Part shown: piece after piece, positions 1 through 9,757 of the stretch | Position numbering within the stretch: position 1 is the first letter of the stretch | How the letters are laid out: each line of letters starts with the position of its first letter | Assembly (NCBI GenBank): GCA_965237625.1 | Contig: CBDEGD010000029.1 | Span: forward strand, 1-64,000 | DNA length: 64,000 nucleotides | From: JABDIP01 sp965237625 | GTDB taxonomy: Bacteria; Pseudomonadota; Alphaproteobacteria; DSM-16000; Inquilinaceae | Direction of reading: 5' to 3' | Translations under genes and position numbers: made by a program | Notes under the pieces: generated by a model | Told to the model about the DNA's origin: nothing | Databases searched by the model: none | What the model saw: only the letters and a program-made list of their open reading frames with translations

Positions 1-365
1 TAGCCCCGGGTCCGAAGATCCAGAACGGTCTGCAAAACGCAGACATGTGCTTCGATGCCGCAGATCACCGGCTCACGCCGCCCGAGTTTCGAGAGCCTGC
101 TCCTGAATTCGTCGCTGCCGAGAGCGGAGAAGCTGATCTTCTCAATGATCGCATCGGACGGCGCCAGGCCGGCGATTGCCGGACGGGTTCTCCCAAGCCC
201 CTTGGGATACTGCTCCGTCACGATGATCGGGACGTCCAGCCGCGCCGCTGCACGCATCAGAATTTCGGTATTGCGCAAGAAAAGCGGCAACTGATCCATC
301 GCCGGTGCAAGCCGTTCCTGCACATCGATGACGACCAGCACCGATTGGTCGGCATTCAAAAGCAT
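1..365 (-). CDS. Isochorismatase-family cysteine hydrolase (3' end beyond window)
   Basis: Reading the minus strand from the ATG at 365 gives MLLNADQSVLVVIDVQERLA, then an EQYPKGLGRT segment, a KISFSALGS segment and GIEAHVCVLQT, and the frame runs off the window start. The DVQ Asp, the Lys of EKISF and the Cys of HVCV match the Asp-Lys-Cys triad of the isochorismatase-like hydrolase superfamily (YcaC/nicotinamidase-like). The start at 365 is preferred because GAGGGG lies 9 nt upstream; an in-frame ATG at 398 has no visible Shine-Dalgarno. The substrate cannot be named. It is divergent from the helicase gene. Confidence 0.85.
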   Translation of the reverse strand, partial: MLLNADQSVLVVIDVQERLAPAMDQLPLFLRNTEILMRAAARLDVPIIVTEQYPKGLGRTRPAIAGLAPSDAIIEKISFSALGSDEFRSRLSKLGRREPVICGIEAHVCVLQTVLDLRTRG

Positions 366-482
366 CGCGGCAATCCCCTCAGCCTCAGCCCCAGCCATGT
401 TTTCTGACTAGGTAAGACTGTCATTGGTCAAATTCCCTAACGTTCATGTTTCTGCAGCGATTTCCAAACGGATAACCAAATA

Positions 483-510
483 TTGACATCCTGGTTTGAC
501 TTTCTATGCT
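483..510 (+). promoter_or_regulatory. Candidate sigma-70 promoter upstream of the DEAD-box helicase
   Basis: TTGACA (483-488) and TATGCT (505-510) are separated by 16 bp in a locally AT-rich stretch, about 65 bp upstream of the helicase ATG. The -35 is a consensus match and the -10 is partial. No other good promoter is seen in the 210-bp divergent intergenic region. Confidence 0.45.
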
Positions 511-575
511 GCGGTCCCAATTACCGCGCTGGATACACCGCGCGACGTTTATACTGGTGAAAAGATACCTACGGA

Positions 576-2216
576 ATGAGTTTTTCTGAACTCGGGCTGA
601 AGCCCGAAATCCTGCGTGCCGTTGAGGACGCGGGCTATACGACGCCGACGCCGATCCAGGAACAGGCGATACCTTATGTTCTACAGGGGCGCGATGTCCT
701 CGGGATCGCGCAGACGGGAACCGGCAAGACGGCCGGGTTCACGCTGCCCATGCTGGAGATCCTGTCGACGGGACGAGCCCGCGCACGGATGCCGCGATCG
801 CTGATCCTGGAGCCGACCCGCGAACTGGCGGCGCAAGTCGGGCAGAATTTCGAGACCTATGGCAAATACGAGAAGCTGACCTATGCGCTGCTGATCGGCG
901 GCGAGCGGTTTGAGGAGCAAGTGCGCAAGCTGGATCGCGGCGTCGATGTGCTGATCGCCACGCCGGGCCGCATGCTCGATTTGTTCGAACGCGGCAAGGT
1001 GCTGCTGGCGGCGGTGAAGATCCTGGTCATCGACGAGGCCGACCGCATGCTCGATATGGGATTCATCCCGGATATCGAGAAGATCGTCGGCAAGCTACCA
1101 ACCATTCGCCAAACCCTGTTCTTCTCGGCAACGATGCCGCCGGAGATCAAGCGCCTCACCCAGGCTTTCCTGACCAACCCCAAGCAGGTCGCGGTGGCGC
1201 CGCCGGCAACCGCCGCCGCCAATGTCGAACAGTTCCTGGTGACCGTCGACAGGGCGGACAAACGCGACACGCTCCGCAGGCTCCTGGCACGCGAGAATGT
1301 CCGCAACGCCCTGGTCTTTTGCAATCGCAAGCGCGATGTCGGGGTCGTGTTCCGGTCGCTGGAGCGGCACGGTGTCAATGCCGGCCAGCTGCATGGCGAT
1401 ATGCAGCAATCCGTGCGCACCGAGACCCTGGGCAAGTTCAAGAACGGCGATATCCAGATACTGGTCTGCAGCGACGTCGCCGCGCGCGGGCTCGATATCA
1501 GCGAGCTGAGCCACGTCTTCAACTTCGATGTGCCGACCACCGCCGACGATTACGTTCACCGGATCGGCCGAACCGGTCGCGCCGGCCGCTCCGGCCGGGC
1601 CTTCAGCCTGGCGACCTCGGAGGACCGCAAATTCGTCGCGGCGATTACCAAGCTCCTTGGAAAACCGATCGCGCCCGCCACTGTCGAGGGCGAAGCGGTG
1701 GCGCCGGTAACAACCGAGGACGCCCCGGCTCCGGCATCGAAGCAGATGCGCAACCGGCCGCCGCGGTCGAAGCCAATGACAAGCCATCGGTCAGCCGTCG
1801 GCGGCGCGGGCGCAGACCTGCCAGGGAAACCGGCAAGAACGACACGCCCGCCGAGAATCTCGGCGAACGGCCGGCGGTGGCCGCGGAAGCGCCGGTTGAG
1901 GCAGCCAACCAGGCGAGCGACGCCCAACAGCCGTCGGCCGCGCCGGAGACGGGCGACAGGGCTTCTGGACGCCCGGGCGATCCGCAACGATCGAAACCGA
2001 CCGAGGAGCCCAAGCGCAGAAGTCCGAGTCGCGAGCGTGGAAAGGGATCCCGATCCGCGAACCGGGGCGGCAAACCCGAGCCGCGCGACGACGCAGTCGT
2101 CGGGCTCGGCGATCATACGCCGGCCTTCCTCCTGCGGCCGGTTCGTGGCATTGCCGCTGGAAGCTAGCCCAGAAATCTCGCACCGACCCAGGTCCATCCA
2201 GCCGACGCACCGCTAA
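576..2216 (+). CDS. DEAD-box ATP-dependent RNA helicase, RhlE-like, with a frameshift in the C-terminal tail
   Basis: An ATP-dependent RNA helicase that unwinds RNA in ribosome assembly, mRNA decay or cold adaptation. Motifs in order are the Q motif (TPTPIQEQAIP, about 23-33), Walker A AQTGTGKT (45-52), PTRELA (80-85), TPGR (129-132), DEAD (153-156), SAT (184-186) and HRIGRTGRAGR near 330, so both RecA-like lobes are complete. After about residue 388 this frame turns into unusual Arg/Pro-rich sequence. The neighbouring +1 frame (frame of position 1319) instead gives an Ala/Glu/Arg-rich tail and ends in GLGDHTPAFLLRPV at 2167, as expected for alphaproteobacterial DEAD-box proteins. One missing base near 1737-1741 would join the two. 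The frame is annotated as it reads; the natural end is probably 2167. Confidence 0.9.
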   Translation: MSFSELGLKPEILRAVEDAGYTTPTPIQEQAIPYVLQGRDVLGIAQTGTGKTAGFTLPMLEILSTGRARARMPRSLILEPTRELAAQVGQNFETYGKYEKLTYALLIGGERFEEQVRKLDRGVDVLIATPGRMLDLFERGKVLLAAVKILVIDEADRMLDMGFIPDIEKIVGKLPTIRQTLFFSATMPPEIKRLTQAFLTNPKQVAVAPPATAAANVEQFLVTVDRADKRDTLRRLLARENVRNALVFCNRKRDVGVVFRSLERHGVNAGQLHGDMQQSVRTETLGKFKNGDIQILVCSDVAARGLDISELSHVFNFDVPTTADDYVHRIGRTGRAGRSGRAFSLATSEDRKFVAAITKLLGKPIAPATVEGEAVAPVTTEDAPAPASKQMRNRPPRSKPMTSHRSAVGGAGADLPGKPARTTRPPRISANGRRWPRKRRLRQPTRRATPNSRRPRRRRATGLLDARAIRNDRNRPRSPSAEVRVASVERDPDPRTGAANPSRATTQSSGSAIIRRPSSCGRFVALPLEASPEISHRPRSIQPTHR

Positions 2217-2307
2217 TTGTCGGGGTTCCGGCAACAGCGCGGTTGACTTGGAGTCACCCTTCGGAAAGTCTTGCCGCTCGCCCCTCAATGGGGATCGCGT
2301 GGCGGCA

Positions 2308-4560
2308 ATGGCGACAAAGAGAAGGTGGATGGGGCGGTGTCTTTGGGTGCTCGCGGTACTGGCGCTATGGGGCGTTCCGGTGGCTCCGTCCTTCGGTCAG
2401 GAAGCCTCCTCGGACCCGGAAGCCGGTGAACAGCAACCATTCGTCGTTTCCGCCGATGAGTTGGTGGTGGACGATGTTCTGAACCTCGTCATCGCCCGCG
2501 GGAATGTCGAAGTGGCGCAATCCGGCCGGCAGCTGACCGCCGATACCGTGACCTACAACCCACGCAGCGGCGTCGTCACCGCCAGCGGCAACGTCGTTTT
2601 GGTCGAACCGACCGGTGACGTGATCTTTGCGGAATACGCCGAGCTCGACAGCGATCTTGCCCAAGGCTTCGTTGAGGGCATCGGCATTCTGTTCAGTGAT
2701 GATTCTCGGCTTGCCGCGGATCGGGGCATCAGGCGGGGCGACACTACCGAAGTCGGGCGGGCCGTCTACTCCCCCTGCGCCCTGTGCGAGGAAGATCCGG
2801 ATCGTGCGCCGCTGTGGCAATTGCGGGCCGGACGGGTCGTGCATGACACCGAAAACAACGACATCATCTATCAGGATGCATTCCTGGATTTTTATGGCGT
2901 GCCGATCTTCTACACGCCCTACTTCTCGCACCCCGACCCATCGGTCGACAGACGCTCTGGGTTTCTGGCGCCCCAAATCGGGTCGACAAGCGATCTCGGA
3001 CCGTTCCTGCGATCCTTCTACTATTGGAACATGGCACCCAACCAGGACGCCACGCTGGAAGTCGGCGGCACACGGGATGCCGGCTTTATCCTGGGCGCGG
3101 AATACCGCCACCGGTTCGAATTCGGGGAAATCAGTCTCGACGGCAGTCTCAACCGCAGCGATCGCACGGACTTTTCAGGCGGCGTCGAGACGGTCAAGCA
3201 AGACGAAATACGCGGTCATATCTTCGCCGACGCCGAGTTTCACCTCAATGAGAACTGGCGAATTGGCGCCAACATCGAGCAGTCATCGGACGACACCTAT
3301 CTGGACCAGTTCGAAATCACAAATGCCGATGTCCTGACGTCACGGGTCTATGCGGAAGGGTTTTACGGGCTGAGCTATGCGGTGGCCGAGGTGGACCGCT
3401 TTCAAGATTTGCGTCGCGAAACGATCAACCAGCCTCTGGTAGCGCCGACCATCAGCTACACCCATGTCAGCGAACCCGGCAGCCTCCTCGGCGGCCAATG
3501 GACCGCCTCAGCGGAGACGCTGAACCTCGTCCGCGATGACGATACCAATGTCCTGATTTTCGGAACCGAGGGGGTCGACTCGCGCAGGTTTTCCATCGAA
3601 ACCGGATGGGAGCGTGAATTCAGCACCGAATTTGGGCTGCTGACGAATTTCGAGACGGGCGTCAGGGGCGATCTGTATTGGTCGGACGATCTGCCAACCG
3701 CCGCGGACCCGGCGATCCGGGAGGACGATGTCGTCGAATTCCGTGCTTTTCCCACCGCCACGATTACCAGCAGCTTTCCGATGGCCCGTCAGCAGGGCAC
3801 GATCCAACAGCTTGTGGAGCCGATCGTCGCATTCACAGCCGCGCCCCACCAGGGAGATGTGGACGATATCCCGAACAATGACAGCGTCGACGTCGAGTTC
3901 GACGAGATCAACCTGTTCAGCAATAGTCGTTTCCCCGGGGTCGACCGGGTCGAAGGCGGCTTCAGATTCACTTATGGCCTACGCTTGGGGGTATTCGGAT
4001 TCGGCGGCGGGTCCACAACATTTTTCGCCGGACAAAGCTATAGCCTTGATGAAGAGAATGACTTTCCGACTGGCTCCGGCCTGGATAGCCAGCAATCCGA
4101 CTGGGTCGGACGATTGACCATCACGCCATCGTCGCTCTTCAATCTCGACTACCGATTCCGCTTCGACAACAAGACATTCGACGGTCGCCGCCAGGAGGTG
4201 AGTCTGATTGCCGGGCCGGATTTGTTCCGCATCGGCGCCAACTACACTTTCGTCGATCAGGTTGCGGGGACAAGCACCAATGACGATGTCGAGGAGGTCA
4301 GCGCGCGATTTAGCTCACGGTTCGCCGAGAACTGGGTCGCGTCAGGGTCATTCCGCCGCGACCTGGTGCTCGACGAATCTCGCGAAGTCGCGCTCGGTTT
4401 GGCCTATGGCGATGAGTGCATCACGATCGGCGTCGATTTGAGGCGGGACTTCACCGAAGATCGCGACACCAGCGCCGGCGATTCCGTATTCCTGGTCATC
4501 AGCCTGCGCAATCTCGGCGAACTGCCATTCTCGGTAAAAGGCGGCGACCTGTTCGACTGA
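2308..4560 (+). CDS. lptD: LPS-assembly protein LptD (outer membrane)
   Basis: LptD is the outer-membrane beta-barrel of the Lpt machine that places lipopolysaccharide in the outer leaflet. From the ATG at 2308 there is a basic start, a hydrophobic core (CLWVLAVLALWG) and a probable cleavage after SFGQ, so this start gives a proper signal peptide; the frame is open from 2248. Residues about 40-180 form an OstA/LptA-like beta-jellyroll (VVSADELVVDD, ARGNVEV, AEYAEL). The conserved DFYGVPIFYTPYF segment follows, then a long barrel ending in LRNLGELPFSVKGGDLFD. About 750 aa is normal. The cysteines in SPCALCEE and DECITIGV are placed to form the inter-domain disulfides known in E. coli LptD. The usual neighbour surA is not in the window. 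Confidence 0.93.
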   Translation: MATKRRWMGRCLWVLAVLALWGVPVAPSFGQEASSDPEAGEQQPFVVSADELVVDDVLNLVIARGNVEVAQSGRQLTADTVTYNPRSGVVTASGNVVLVEPTGDVIFAEYAELDSDLAQGFVEGIGILFSDDSRLAADRGIRRGDTTEVGRAVYSPCALCEEDPDRAPLWQLRAGRVVHDTENNDIIYQDAFLDFYGVPIFYTPYFSHPDPSVDRRSGFLAPQIGSTSDLGPFLRSFYYWNMAPNQDATLEVGGTRDAGFILGAEYRHRFEFGEISLDGSLNRSDRTDFSGGVETVKQDEIRGHIFADAEFHLNENWRIGANIEQSSDDTYLDQFEITNADVLTSRVYAEGFYGLSYAVAEVDRFQDLRRETINQPLVAPTISYTHVSEPGSLLGGQWTASAETLNLVRDDDTNVLIFGTEGVDSRRFSIETGWEREFSTEFGLLTNFETGVRGDLYWSDDLPTAADPAIREDDVVEFRAFPTATITSSFPMARQQGTIQQLVEPIVAFTAAPHQGDVDDIPNNDSVDVEFDEINLFSNSRFPGVDRVEGGFRFTYGLRLGVFGFGGGSTTFFAGQSYSLDEENDFPTGSGLDSQQSDWVGRLTITPSSLFNLDYRFRFDNKTFDGRRQEVSLIAGPDLFRIGANYTFVDQVAGTSTNDDVEEVSARFSSRFAENWVASGSFRRDLVLDESREVALGLAYGDECITIGVDLRRDFTEDRDTSAGDSVFLVISLRNLGELPFSVKGGDLFD

Positions 4561-4636
4561 CCCGCGAGCCGCGCCAACCCTCCTTCATTAATGATATCCT
4601 CGCTGAATCGACGATAGTCGGAGGATCGCCTGCGCC

Positions 4637-6487
4637 ATGAGCATCGTCCTCGATCCCGCGTGGCATATGTGGTTCGTGATCGCCGTGCTGGCTGTCACGA
4701 TGGTGTCGTTCGCGCTCGAGAGGGTGTCGGTCGAGCTGACATCGCTGTCGACCCTGGCGGTTCTGCTGCTGTGGTTCCAAGTGATTCCGCTGACCGACGG
4801 CGCCGGCGCGAGCCTGCTGGGCGCCGGCGAATTGCTGCGCGGATTTGCCAACCCATCCTTGTTCGCCGTCCTGGCACTGCTGGTGATGGGCCAAGCGATG
4901 GTGCAGACGGGTGCGCTGTCGGGGTTGACCCGGATGTTCGTACGCCTGTCGAAGAACCATCACAAATTGGCGGTGGTCAGCGGCTTCGCCGGCGTCATGC
5001 TGACCAGCGCCTTCCTGAACAATACGCCGGTTGTGGTGATGTTCATTCCGATCATGCAGGCGCTCGCGGTTCGCCAAAACAAGTCGCCCAGCAAACTCAT
5101 GATGCCACTCAGCTTTGCGGCGATCCTGGGCGGCATGACGACGCTGATCGGGTCGAGCACCAATCTGCTGGTCTCCAGCGCCCTGACCGATGCAGGTGGC
5201 GCGCCGCTGGCGATGTTCGACTTCCTGGTGATCGGCGTTTGCATGGCGGCGGTCGGTGCGCTTTACGTGGTTTTCGTGCTGCCAAGGCTGCTGCCCGACC
5301 GTGGCGATATGGCACGGACCCTGTTCCAGGGCGGCCGGCAATTCATCGCGGAGATCGACGTGCTGGCCGACAGCCCGCTGGTCGGACAGCAATCGGCCGC
5401 CGGCCAGTTCAAGGCACTGCCCGGCATCACGGTGCGGTTGATCCAGCGCGGCGATCATTCGATCATGCCGCCATTCGAAGACGTCGAGCTTCGGGCCGGC
5501 GATATCCTTTTCGTCGCCGCGACCCGGCAGGCGTTGGCCGAAGTTCTGGCCCGCAATGTCGGATATCTATTGTCCAGTGGCGGGCCGGGCGAGCCGGATA
5601 CCGAGGAGGCTGACGGGCCGGCGCTCGAGCGGGTTTTGGCAGAAGTCATGATCGCCCCTGCCAGCCGGATGATCGATCAAACCATCGACATGGTCGGATT
5701 CCGCCGACGGTTCGGATTTCCCGTCCTCGGCATACAGCGGCGCGGCCGCATGGCACGGCAACGCCTCAGCGAGATCCGCCTGGAAGCCGGCGACGTACTG
5801 TTGATCGTTGGCGACCAGAAGAATGTCGATACGATCAGCAACAATTCGGACCTGCTGCTGATGACCTGGGCCGTCCGGGATATCCCCCGTCTGCAGCGCG
5901 CGCCGCATGCCGCTGCGATCTTCGCGCTGACCGTGCTGGCCGCAGCGACCGGGCTGGTTCCGATCGCCGTGGCTGCCCTGGTCGGCGCCCTGGCCACTAT
6001 CGTGACCGGCTGTCTCAACCTGCGTCAGGCGGCCCGCGCCCTGGACCGTACCATCCTCGTCCTGGTCGGCTCGACGCTGGCCCTCGGCCATGCGCTACAG
6101 GCCACCGGCGGCGCCGAATACATCGCCATGAACGTGCTGGAAGCCATTGCCGGCCCCCATCCGATGGCGAATATGGCGGTGCTGTTCCTGGTCGTGGCCG
6201 CGGCCACCAATGTTCTCAGCAACAATGCCTGCGCCGTCCTGTTTACCCCCATCGCGATCAGCCTCGCCGGCAACCTGGGGGTTGCGCCCTCGGTCATGGC
6301 GATCACCGTGCTGCTGGCGGCCAATTGTTCCTTCGCCAGCCCGATCGGCTACCAGACCAACCTGCTGGTGATGGGCCCGGGCCACTACCGCTTTGCCGAC
6401 TTCCTGAAGGCCGGCGTGCCGCTGACCCTGTTGATGTGGCTGACCTTCTGCCTGATCGCGCCCGGCTATTTCGGGATCGAGCTATGA
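4637..6487 (+). CDS. SLC13-family permease with two TrkA-C (RCK_C) domains
   Basis: A cytoplasmic-membrane anion transporter of the DASS/SLC13 fold. The two inverted halves carry paired signatures: SAFLNNTPVVVMFIPI with LIGSSTNLLV in the first, and ATNVLSNNACAVLFTPI with FASPIGYQTNLLVMGP in the second; these form the substrate and cation sites in the family. A soluble middle part (about residues 215-410) reads as two TrkA-C/RCK_C modules (GDILFVAATRQAL; AGDVLLIVGDQKN), typical of the divalent-anion (sulfate-like) branch. Length 616 aa fits. GGAGG lies 13 nt upstream of the ATG. The substrate cannot be determined from sequence alone. It converges on mmsA. Confidence 0.88.
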   Translation: MSIVLDPAWHMWFVIAVLAVTMVSFALERVSVELTSLSTLAVLLLWFQVIPLTDGAGASLLGAGELLRGFANPSLFAVLALLVMGQAMVQTGALSGLTRMFVRLSKNHHKLAVVSGFAGVMLTSAFLNNTPVVVMFIPIMQALAVRQNKSPSKLMMPLSFAAILGGMTTLIGSSTNLLVSSALTDAGGAPLAMFDFLVIGVCMAAVGALYVVFVLPRLLPDRGDMARTLFQGGRQFIAEIDVLADSPLVGQQSAAGQFKALPGITVRLIQRGDHSIMPPFEDVELRAGDILFVAATRQALAEVLARNVGYLLSSGGPGEPDTEEADGPALERVLAEVMIAPASRMIDQTIDMVGFRRRFGFPVLGIQRRGRMARQRLSEIRLEAGDVLLIVGDQKNVDTISNNSDLLLMTWAVRDIPRLQRAPHAAAIFALTVLAAATGLVPIAVAALVGALATIVTGCLNLRQAARALDRTILVLVGSTLALGHALQATGGAEYIAMNVLEAIAGPHPMANMAVLFLVVAAATNVLSNNACAVLFTPIAISLAGNLGVAPSVMAITVLLAANCSFASPIGYQTNLLVMGPGHYRFADFLKAGVPLTLLMWLTFCLIAPGYFGIEL

Positions 6488-6499
6488 ACAGCAGTTCGC

Positions 6500-7996
6500 T
6501 CAGCGCATCACCGGCATGGTGAATTCCGCACCGCCCTTGATGCCGGTCGGCCAGCGCGAGGTGACGGTCTTCAGCTTGGTGTAGAAGCGCACGCCTTCCA
6601 TGCCATGCATGCCGTGATCGCCGAAATTCGACCGCTTCCAGCCACCGAAACTGTGGAACGCCATCGGCACCGGGATCGGCACGTTCACGCCGACCATGCC
6701 GATATTGCAGTCGGAGACGAAGGTCCGGGCGGCGTCGCCGTCGCGGGTGAAGATCGCGGTGCCGTTGCCGTATTCATGGGCGTTGACCAGATTGAGCGCC
6801 GAGGCGAAATCCGGCTGGCGCACCACCGACAGCACCGGGCCGAAGATCTCCTCCTTGTAGATGCGCATTTCCGGCGTTACGTCGTCGAACAGGCAGCCGC
6901 CGATGAAATAGCCGTCCTCATACCCCTGCAGCCTCAGGTCCCGACCATCGACGCGCAACTTGGCGCCCTCCTCGACCCCGAGATCGACATAGCCGCGGAC
7001 CTTTTCCAGATGCTGCTTTGTCACCAGCGGCCCCATATCGGCATCCGGGTCGGTGCCCGGGGCCACCTTCAGGCCGCGCACCTGCGGCTCCAGCCGCTCG
7101 ATCAGCTTGTCGCCGGCATCGCCGACCGCGACCGCCACTGAGATCGCCATGCAGCGCTCACCGGCCGAGCCGTAGCCCGCCCCCATCAGCGCGTCTGCAG
7201 CCTTGTCCATATCGGCATCGGGCAGGATCACCGTGTGGTTTTTCGCCCCGCCCAGCGCCTGGACCCGCTTGCCATGGGCGGCGGCGGTGGAGAAGACATA
7301 TTCGGCAATCGGGGTCGAGCCGACGAAGCTGACCGCTCCAACGCCGGGATGGGTCAGTAGCGCATCGACCGCCACCTTGTCGCCATGGACCACGTTAAAC
7401 ACGCCGGCCGGCGTGCCGGCCTCCATCATCAGCTCGGCCAGGCGGTTGCCCAGGGACGGATCGCGTTCCGAGGGCTTCAGGATGAAAGTGTTGCCGCAAG
7501 CGACCGCGAGAGGGAACATCCACATCGGCACCATGGCCGGGAAGTTGAACGGGGTGATGCCGGCGCAGACCCCAACCGGCTGGCGCATGGAGTAGCTGTC
7601 GATCTCGCGGCCGACATTCTCGCTGAATTCGCCCTTCAGCAGATGCGGAATGCCGCAGGCGAACTCCACCACCTCAAGGCCGCGTTGGATCGAGCCACGG
7701 GCATCGGACAGCACCTTGCCGTGCTCGGCGGTGACTATGGCGGCCAGCTCGTCCATATTGCGCTCGACGAGTTCCTTGAACTTGAACATGACCCGGGCGC
7801 GGATCACCGGCGGTGTCGCGGCCCAGGCCGGGAAGGCCTCCCGCGCCACGTCGACCGCCTTGCCGATTTCCGCCTCCGACGCCAGCGACACCTGGCGGGC
7901 CACCTCGCCGGTGGCCGGGTTGAAGACGTCGGAATAGCGGTCGCTGGTTCCCGCTACGATCTTGCCACCGATAAAATGCTCAACCGTGCCGGCCAT
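6500..7996 (-). CDS. mmsA: CoA-acylating methylmalonate-semialdehyde dehydrogenase
   Basis: Converts methylmalonate (or malonate) semialdehyde, NAD+ and CoA to propionyl- or acetyl-CoA in valine and myo-inositol catabolism. It is an aldehyde dehydrogenase of 498 aa with ITPFNFPAMVPMWMFP, the NAD-binding FVGSTPIAEYV, the active-site Cys282 in GSAGERCMAIS and the MmsA-typical VQALGGAKNH. The ATG at 7996 is chosen because GGGAGG precedes it and MAGTVEHFIGGK is the usual start; the 18 codons upstream look like leader. No other valine-pathway gene is adjacent. Confidence 0.92.
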   Translation of the reverse strand: MAGTVEHFIGGKIVAGTSDRYSDVFNPATGEVARQVSLASEAEIGKAVDVAREAFPAWAATPPVIRARVMFKFKELVERNMDELAAIVTAEHGKVLSDARGSIQRGLEVVEFACGIPHLLKGEFSENVGREIDSYSMRQPVGVCAGITPFNFPAMVPMWMFPLAVACGNTFILKPSERDPSLGNRLAELMMEAGTPAGVFNVVHGDKVAVDALLTHPGVGAVSFVGSTPIAEYVFSTAAAHGKRVQALGGAKNHTVILPDADMDKAADALMGAGYGSAGERCMAISVAVAVGDAGDKLIERLEPQVRGLKVAPGTDPDADMGPLVTKQHLEKVRGYVDLGVEEGAKLRVDGRDLRLQGYEDGYFIGGCLFDDVTPEMRIYKEEIFGPVLSVVRQPDFASALNLVNAHEYGNGTAIFTRDGDAARTFVSDCNIGMVGVNVPIPVPMAFHSFGGWKRSNFGDHGMHGMEGVRFYTKLKTVTSRWPTGIKGGAEFTMPVMR

Positions 7997-8278
7997 TGTG
8001 TCCTCCCATGAGACTGGACGCGGGTTTGGCCCGCGTCGATGCGGCGGCACAATAGCAAGCGGCGTCCGGAGTTCACAACATCGCTACATGGCGAACCGCC
8101 GGGATTCTCCTCGTCCGCAACTATTGCAGCAAAATCGATGGGTTAACCGTTCTTTATCCGCAATGTGTGTTCTTCTTGGCGCGCCAGAACAGTTGTCGTA
8201 GTTGTAACCGCCGCACAAATACATGACGCGACTCACTCGGGGCCGCCTCATCCCAACACGCTGACCTCGGTTTCGCCC

Positions 8279-9004
8279 ATGTCGCTCGGCCTATACGATA
8301 CAGACAGACGACACCGCCGGAGAATGCTGGCGAGCCTTTTCCGATTCGGGTTGGTTGTTGTCGCGCTGGTCGTAACCTCCACAATTTCCTACCGATACGG
8401 TGTTCGTCAGGTTGAGACCGACGAGACAAGGCTGGTGGCTGAGGTCGAGGCGCTTCGAACCGCCAAGAACAGTCTTGAGAACGACGCGCTGCGGCACCAG
8501 TCGGAAGTCCGTACCGTCGAGATTCGATACGAAGAACTCCAGCGCCGGTTCGAGACCGAGATGCCGACCGGTCCCCTCCGTGAGCTGACCGAGCTGGCTG
8601 CCGCTCGTCTGGCCGAAGGGCTGGACCCGGAACGGCTCGCCTTCTACATCCGCGAGGCAAACGATCCCCGCGATTGCACGCCCATGGACAGTAAGCGTTT
8701 CGTCATGCCGACACCTGCCTCCCAGGGTGCCGAGGGTATCGTATCCTTCAACAATGGACGGATCAGCGTGACTGGGTTGGGCGAAAATGCAATTGCCGCC
8801 AATGGTGGCATACAAGGCTGGTTCGAGCCGTCCCGCGAGGTTGCGATCACCCTGACGGTTATCGACGGCGAAACCAGCACGATCTCCGGTGTGCTGCCGC
8901 TCTATGAATCGATCATCCTTGAAGACAAGGAATTCCGCTTTGCGTTCCAGCAAAGCCGGCGAAGCTTCGTCCAGGTCACGGCGGATCGCTGCTCTTTTCC
9001 GTGA
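8279..9004 (+). CDS. Membrane-anchored coiled-coil protein of unknown function
   Basis: From the ATG at 8279 (MSLGLYDTDRRHRRR) the protein has a short basic cytoplasmic end, one transmembrane helix (about residues 24-40, FGLVVVALVVTSTISY), a coiled-coil of about 70 residues (ETDETRLVAEVEALRTAKN onward) and a beta-rich periplasmic C-terminal half (GIVSFNNGRISVTGLGENA; VAITLTVIDGE). This type II anchored layout suggests an envelope protein. The longer frame from 8165 has an atypical N-terminus. The stop overlaps the start of the next gene (TGATG), so the two are probably translated together. No family is recognised. Confidence 0.7.
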   Translation: MSLGLYDTDRRHRRRMLASLFRFGLVVVALVVTSTISYRYGVRQVETDETRLVAEVEALRTAKNSLENDALRHQSEVRTVEIRYEELQRRFETEMPTGPLRELTELAAARLAEGLDPERLAFYIREANDPRDCTPMDSKRFVMPTPASQGAEGIVSFNNGRISVTGLGENAIAANGGIQGWFEPSREVAITLTVIDGETSTISGVLPLYESIILEDKEFRFAFQQSRRSFVQVTADRCSFP

Positions 9005-9648
9005 TGCCGCATCGCCTCACCGCCGCGTTTCGGACGCTGGCTCGTGCCGGCGCGCTGGCGCTTTTGCTGGCCGTTTCTGCATGCGACAGCGGCCCGCAGA
9101 CACCCCAGCTTCCGCCCTTGTCCGAATCCGCCCTGATCCTTGCGTTCGGCGACAGCCTTACGTTCGGACTTGGCACCACCCCGGACAACAGCTATCCGGC
9201 CGTGCTGTCGCGGCTGATCGACCGGCGTATCGTTCGATCGGGCGTTTCCGGAGAGATCACGGCCTCCGGTCTGCGGCGACTACCCTCGGTGATCGGCCAA
9301 TACCAGCCTGACCTGATCATCCTGTGCCATGGCGGCAACGACATCTTACGCGGCCTTGCCGAAAGCACCATCGAAGCCAATCTGCGGGCGATGATCGGGC
9401 AGGCACAGGCGATCGGCGCCGAGGTAGTGCTGGTGGGAGTGCCCAAGCGGAGCCTCTTCCTGTCCGGAAGCGCACCGCTCTACGAGAGAATTGCCAGCGA
9501 GCTCGACCTGCCCTATCTGGAATCCACCGTCGCGGATATCCTCAGCAATGATGGGCTGAAGAGCGACCCCATACATCCCAACACGGCTGGATATCGCAAG
9601 CTGGCGGAGGATCTTGCCGCGTTGCTCAAAAGTGCCGGCGCCGTCTAG
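9004..9648 (+). CDS. SGNH/GDSL hydrolase lipoprotein (TesA/arylesterase-like)
   Basis: A periplasmic esterase or lysophospholipase. It has a lipoprotein signal (LARAGALALLLAVSAC, with Cys as the lipidation site). Block I is AFGDSLTFGLGT (catalytic Ser), block III has GGND and block V has SDPIHPNTAGY (Asp and His), so all SGNH blocks are visible. It is about 215 aa, like TesA and arylesterases. The ATG at 9004 overlaps the upstream stop; a GTG at 9001 is in frame. The lipobox suggests anchoring in the envelope, unlike secreted E. coli TesA. Confidence 0.85.
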   Translation: MPHRLTAAFRTLARAGALALLLAVSACDSGPQTPQLPPLSESALILAFGDSLTFGLGTTPDNSYPAVLSRLIDRRIVRSGVSGEITASGLRRLPSVIGQYQPDLIILCHGGNDILRGLAESTIEANLRAMIGQAQAIGAEVVLVGVPKRSLFLSGSAPLYERIASELDLPYLESTVADILSNDGLKSDPIHPNTAGYRKLAEDLAALLKSAGAV

Positions 9649-9757
9649 CCGGCCTCCGCATCGGCAAAGGCCGGGATTCCCGGCTATCGAGTGCATCGCA
9701 ATACTTACAGAACCGCGCGCCTTCGACTAAGGTCCGCAGAACGGTAGGGAGATCGCA

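Noticed and set aside
1719..1760. Programmed frameshifting in the helicase gene
   Set aside because: No slippery heptamer, pseudoknot-like stem or upstream SD-like stimulator is apparent; a single-base loss or error is simpler.
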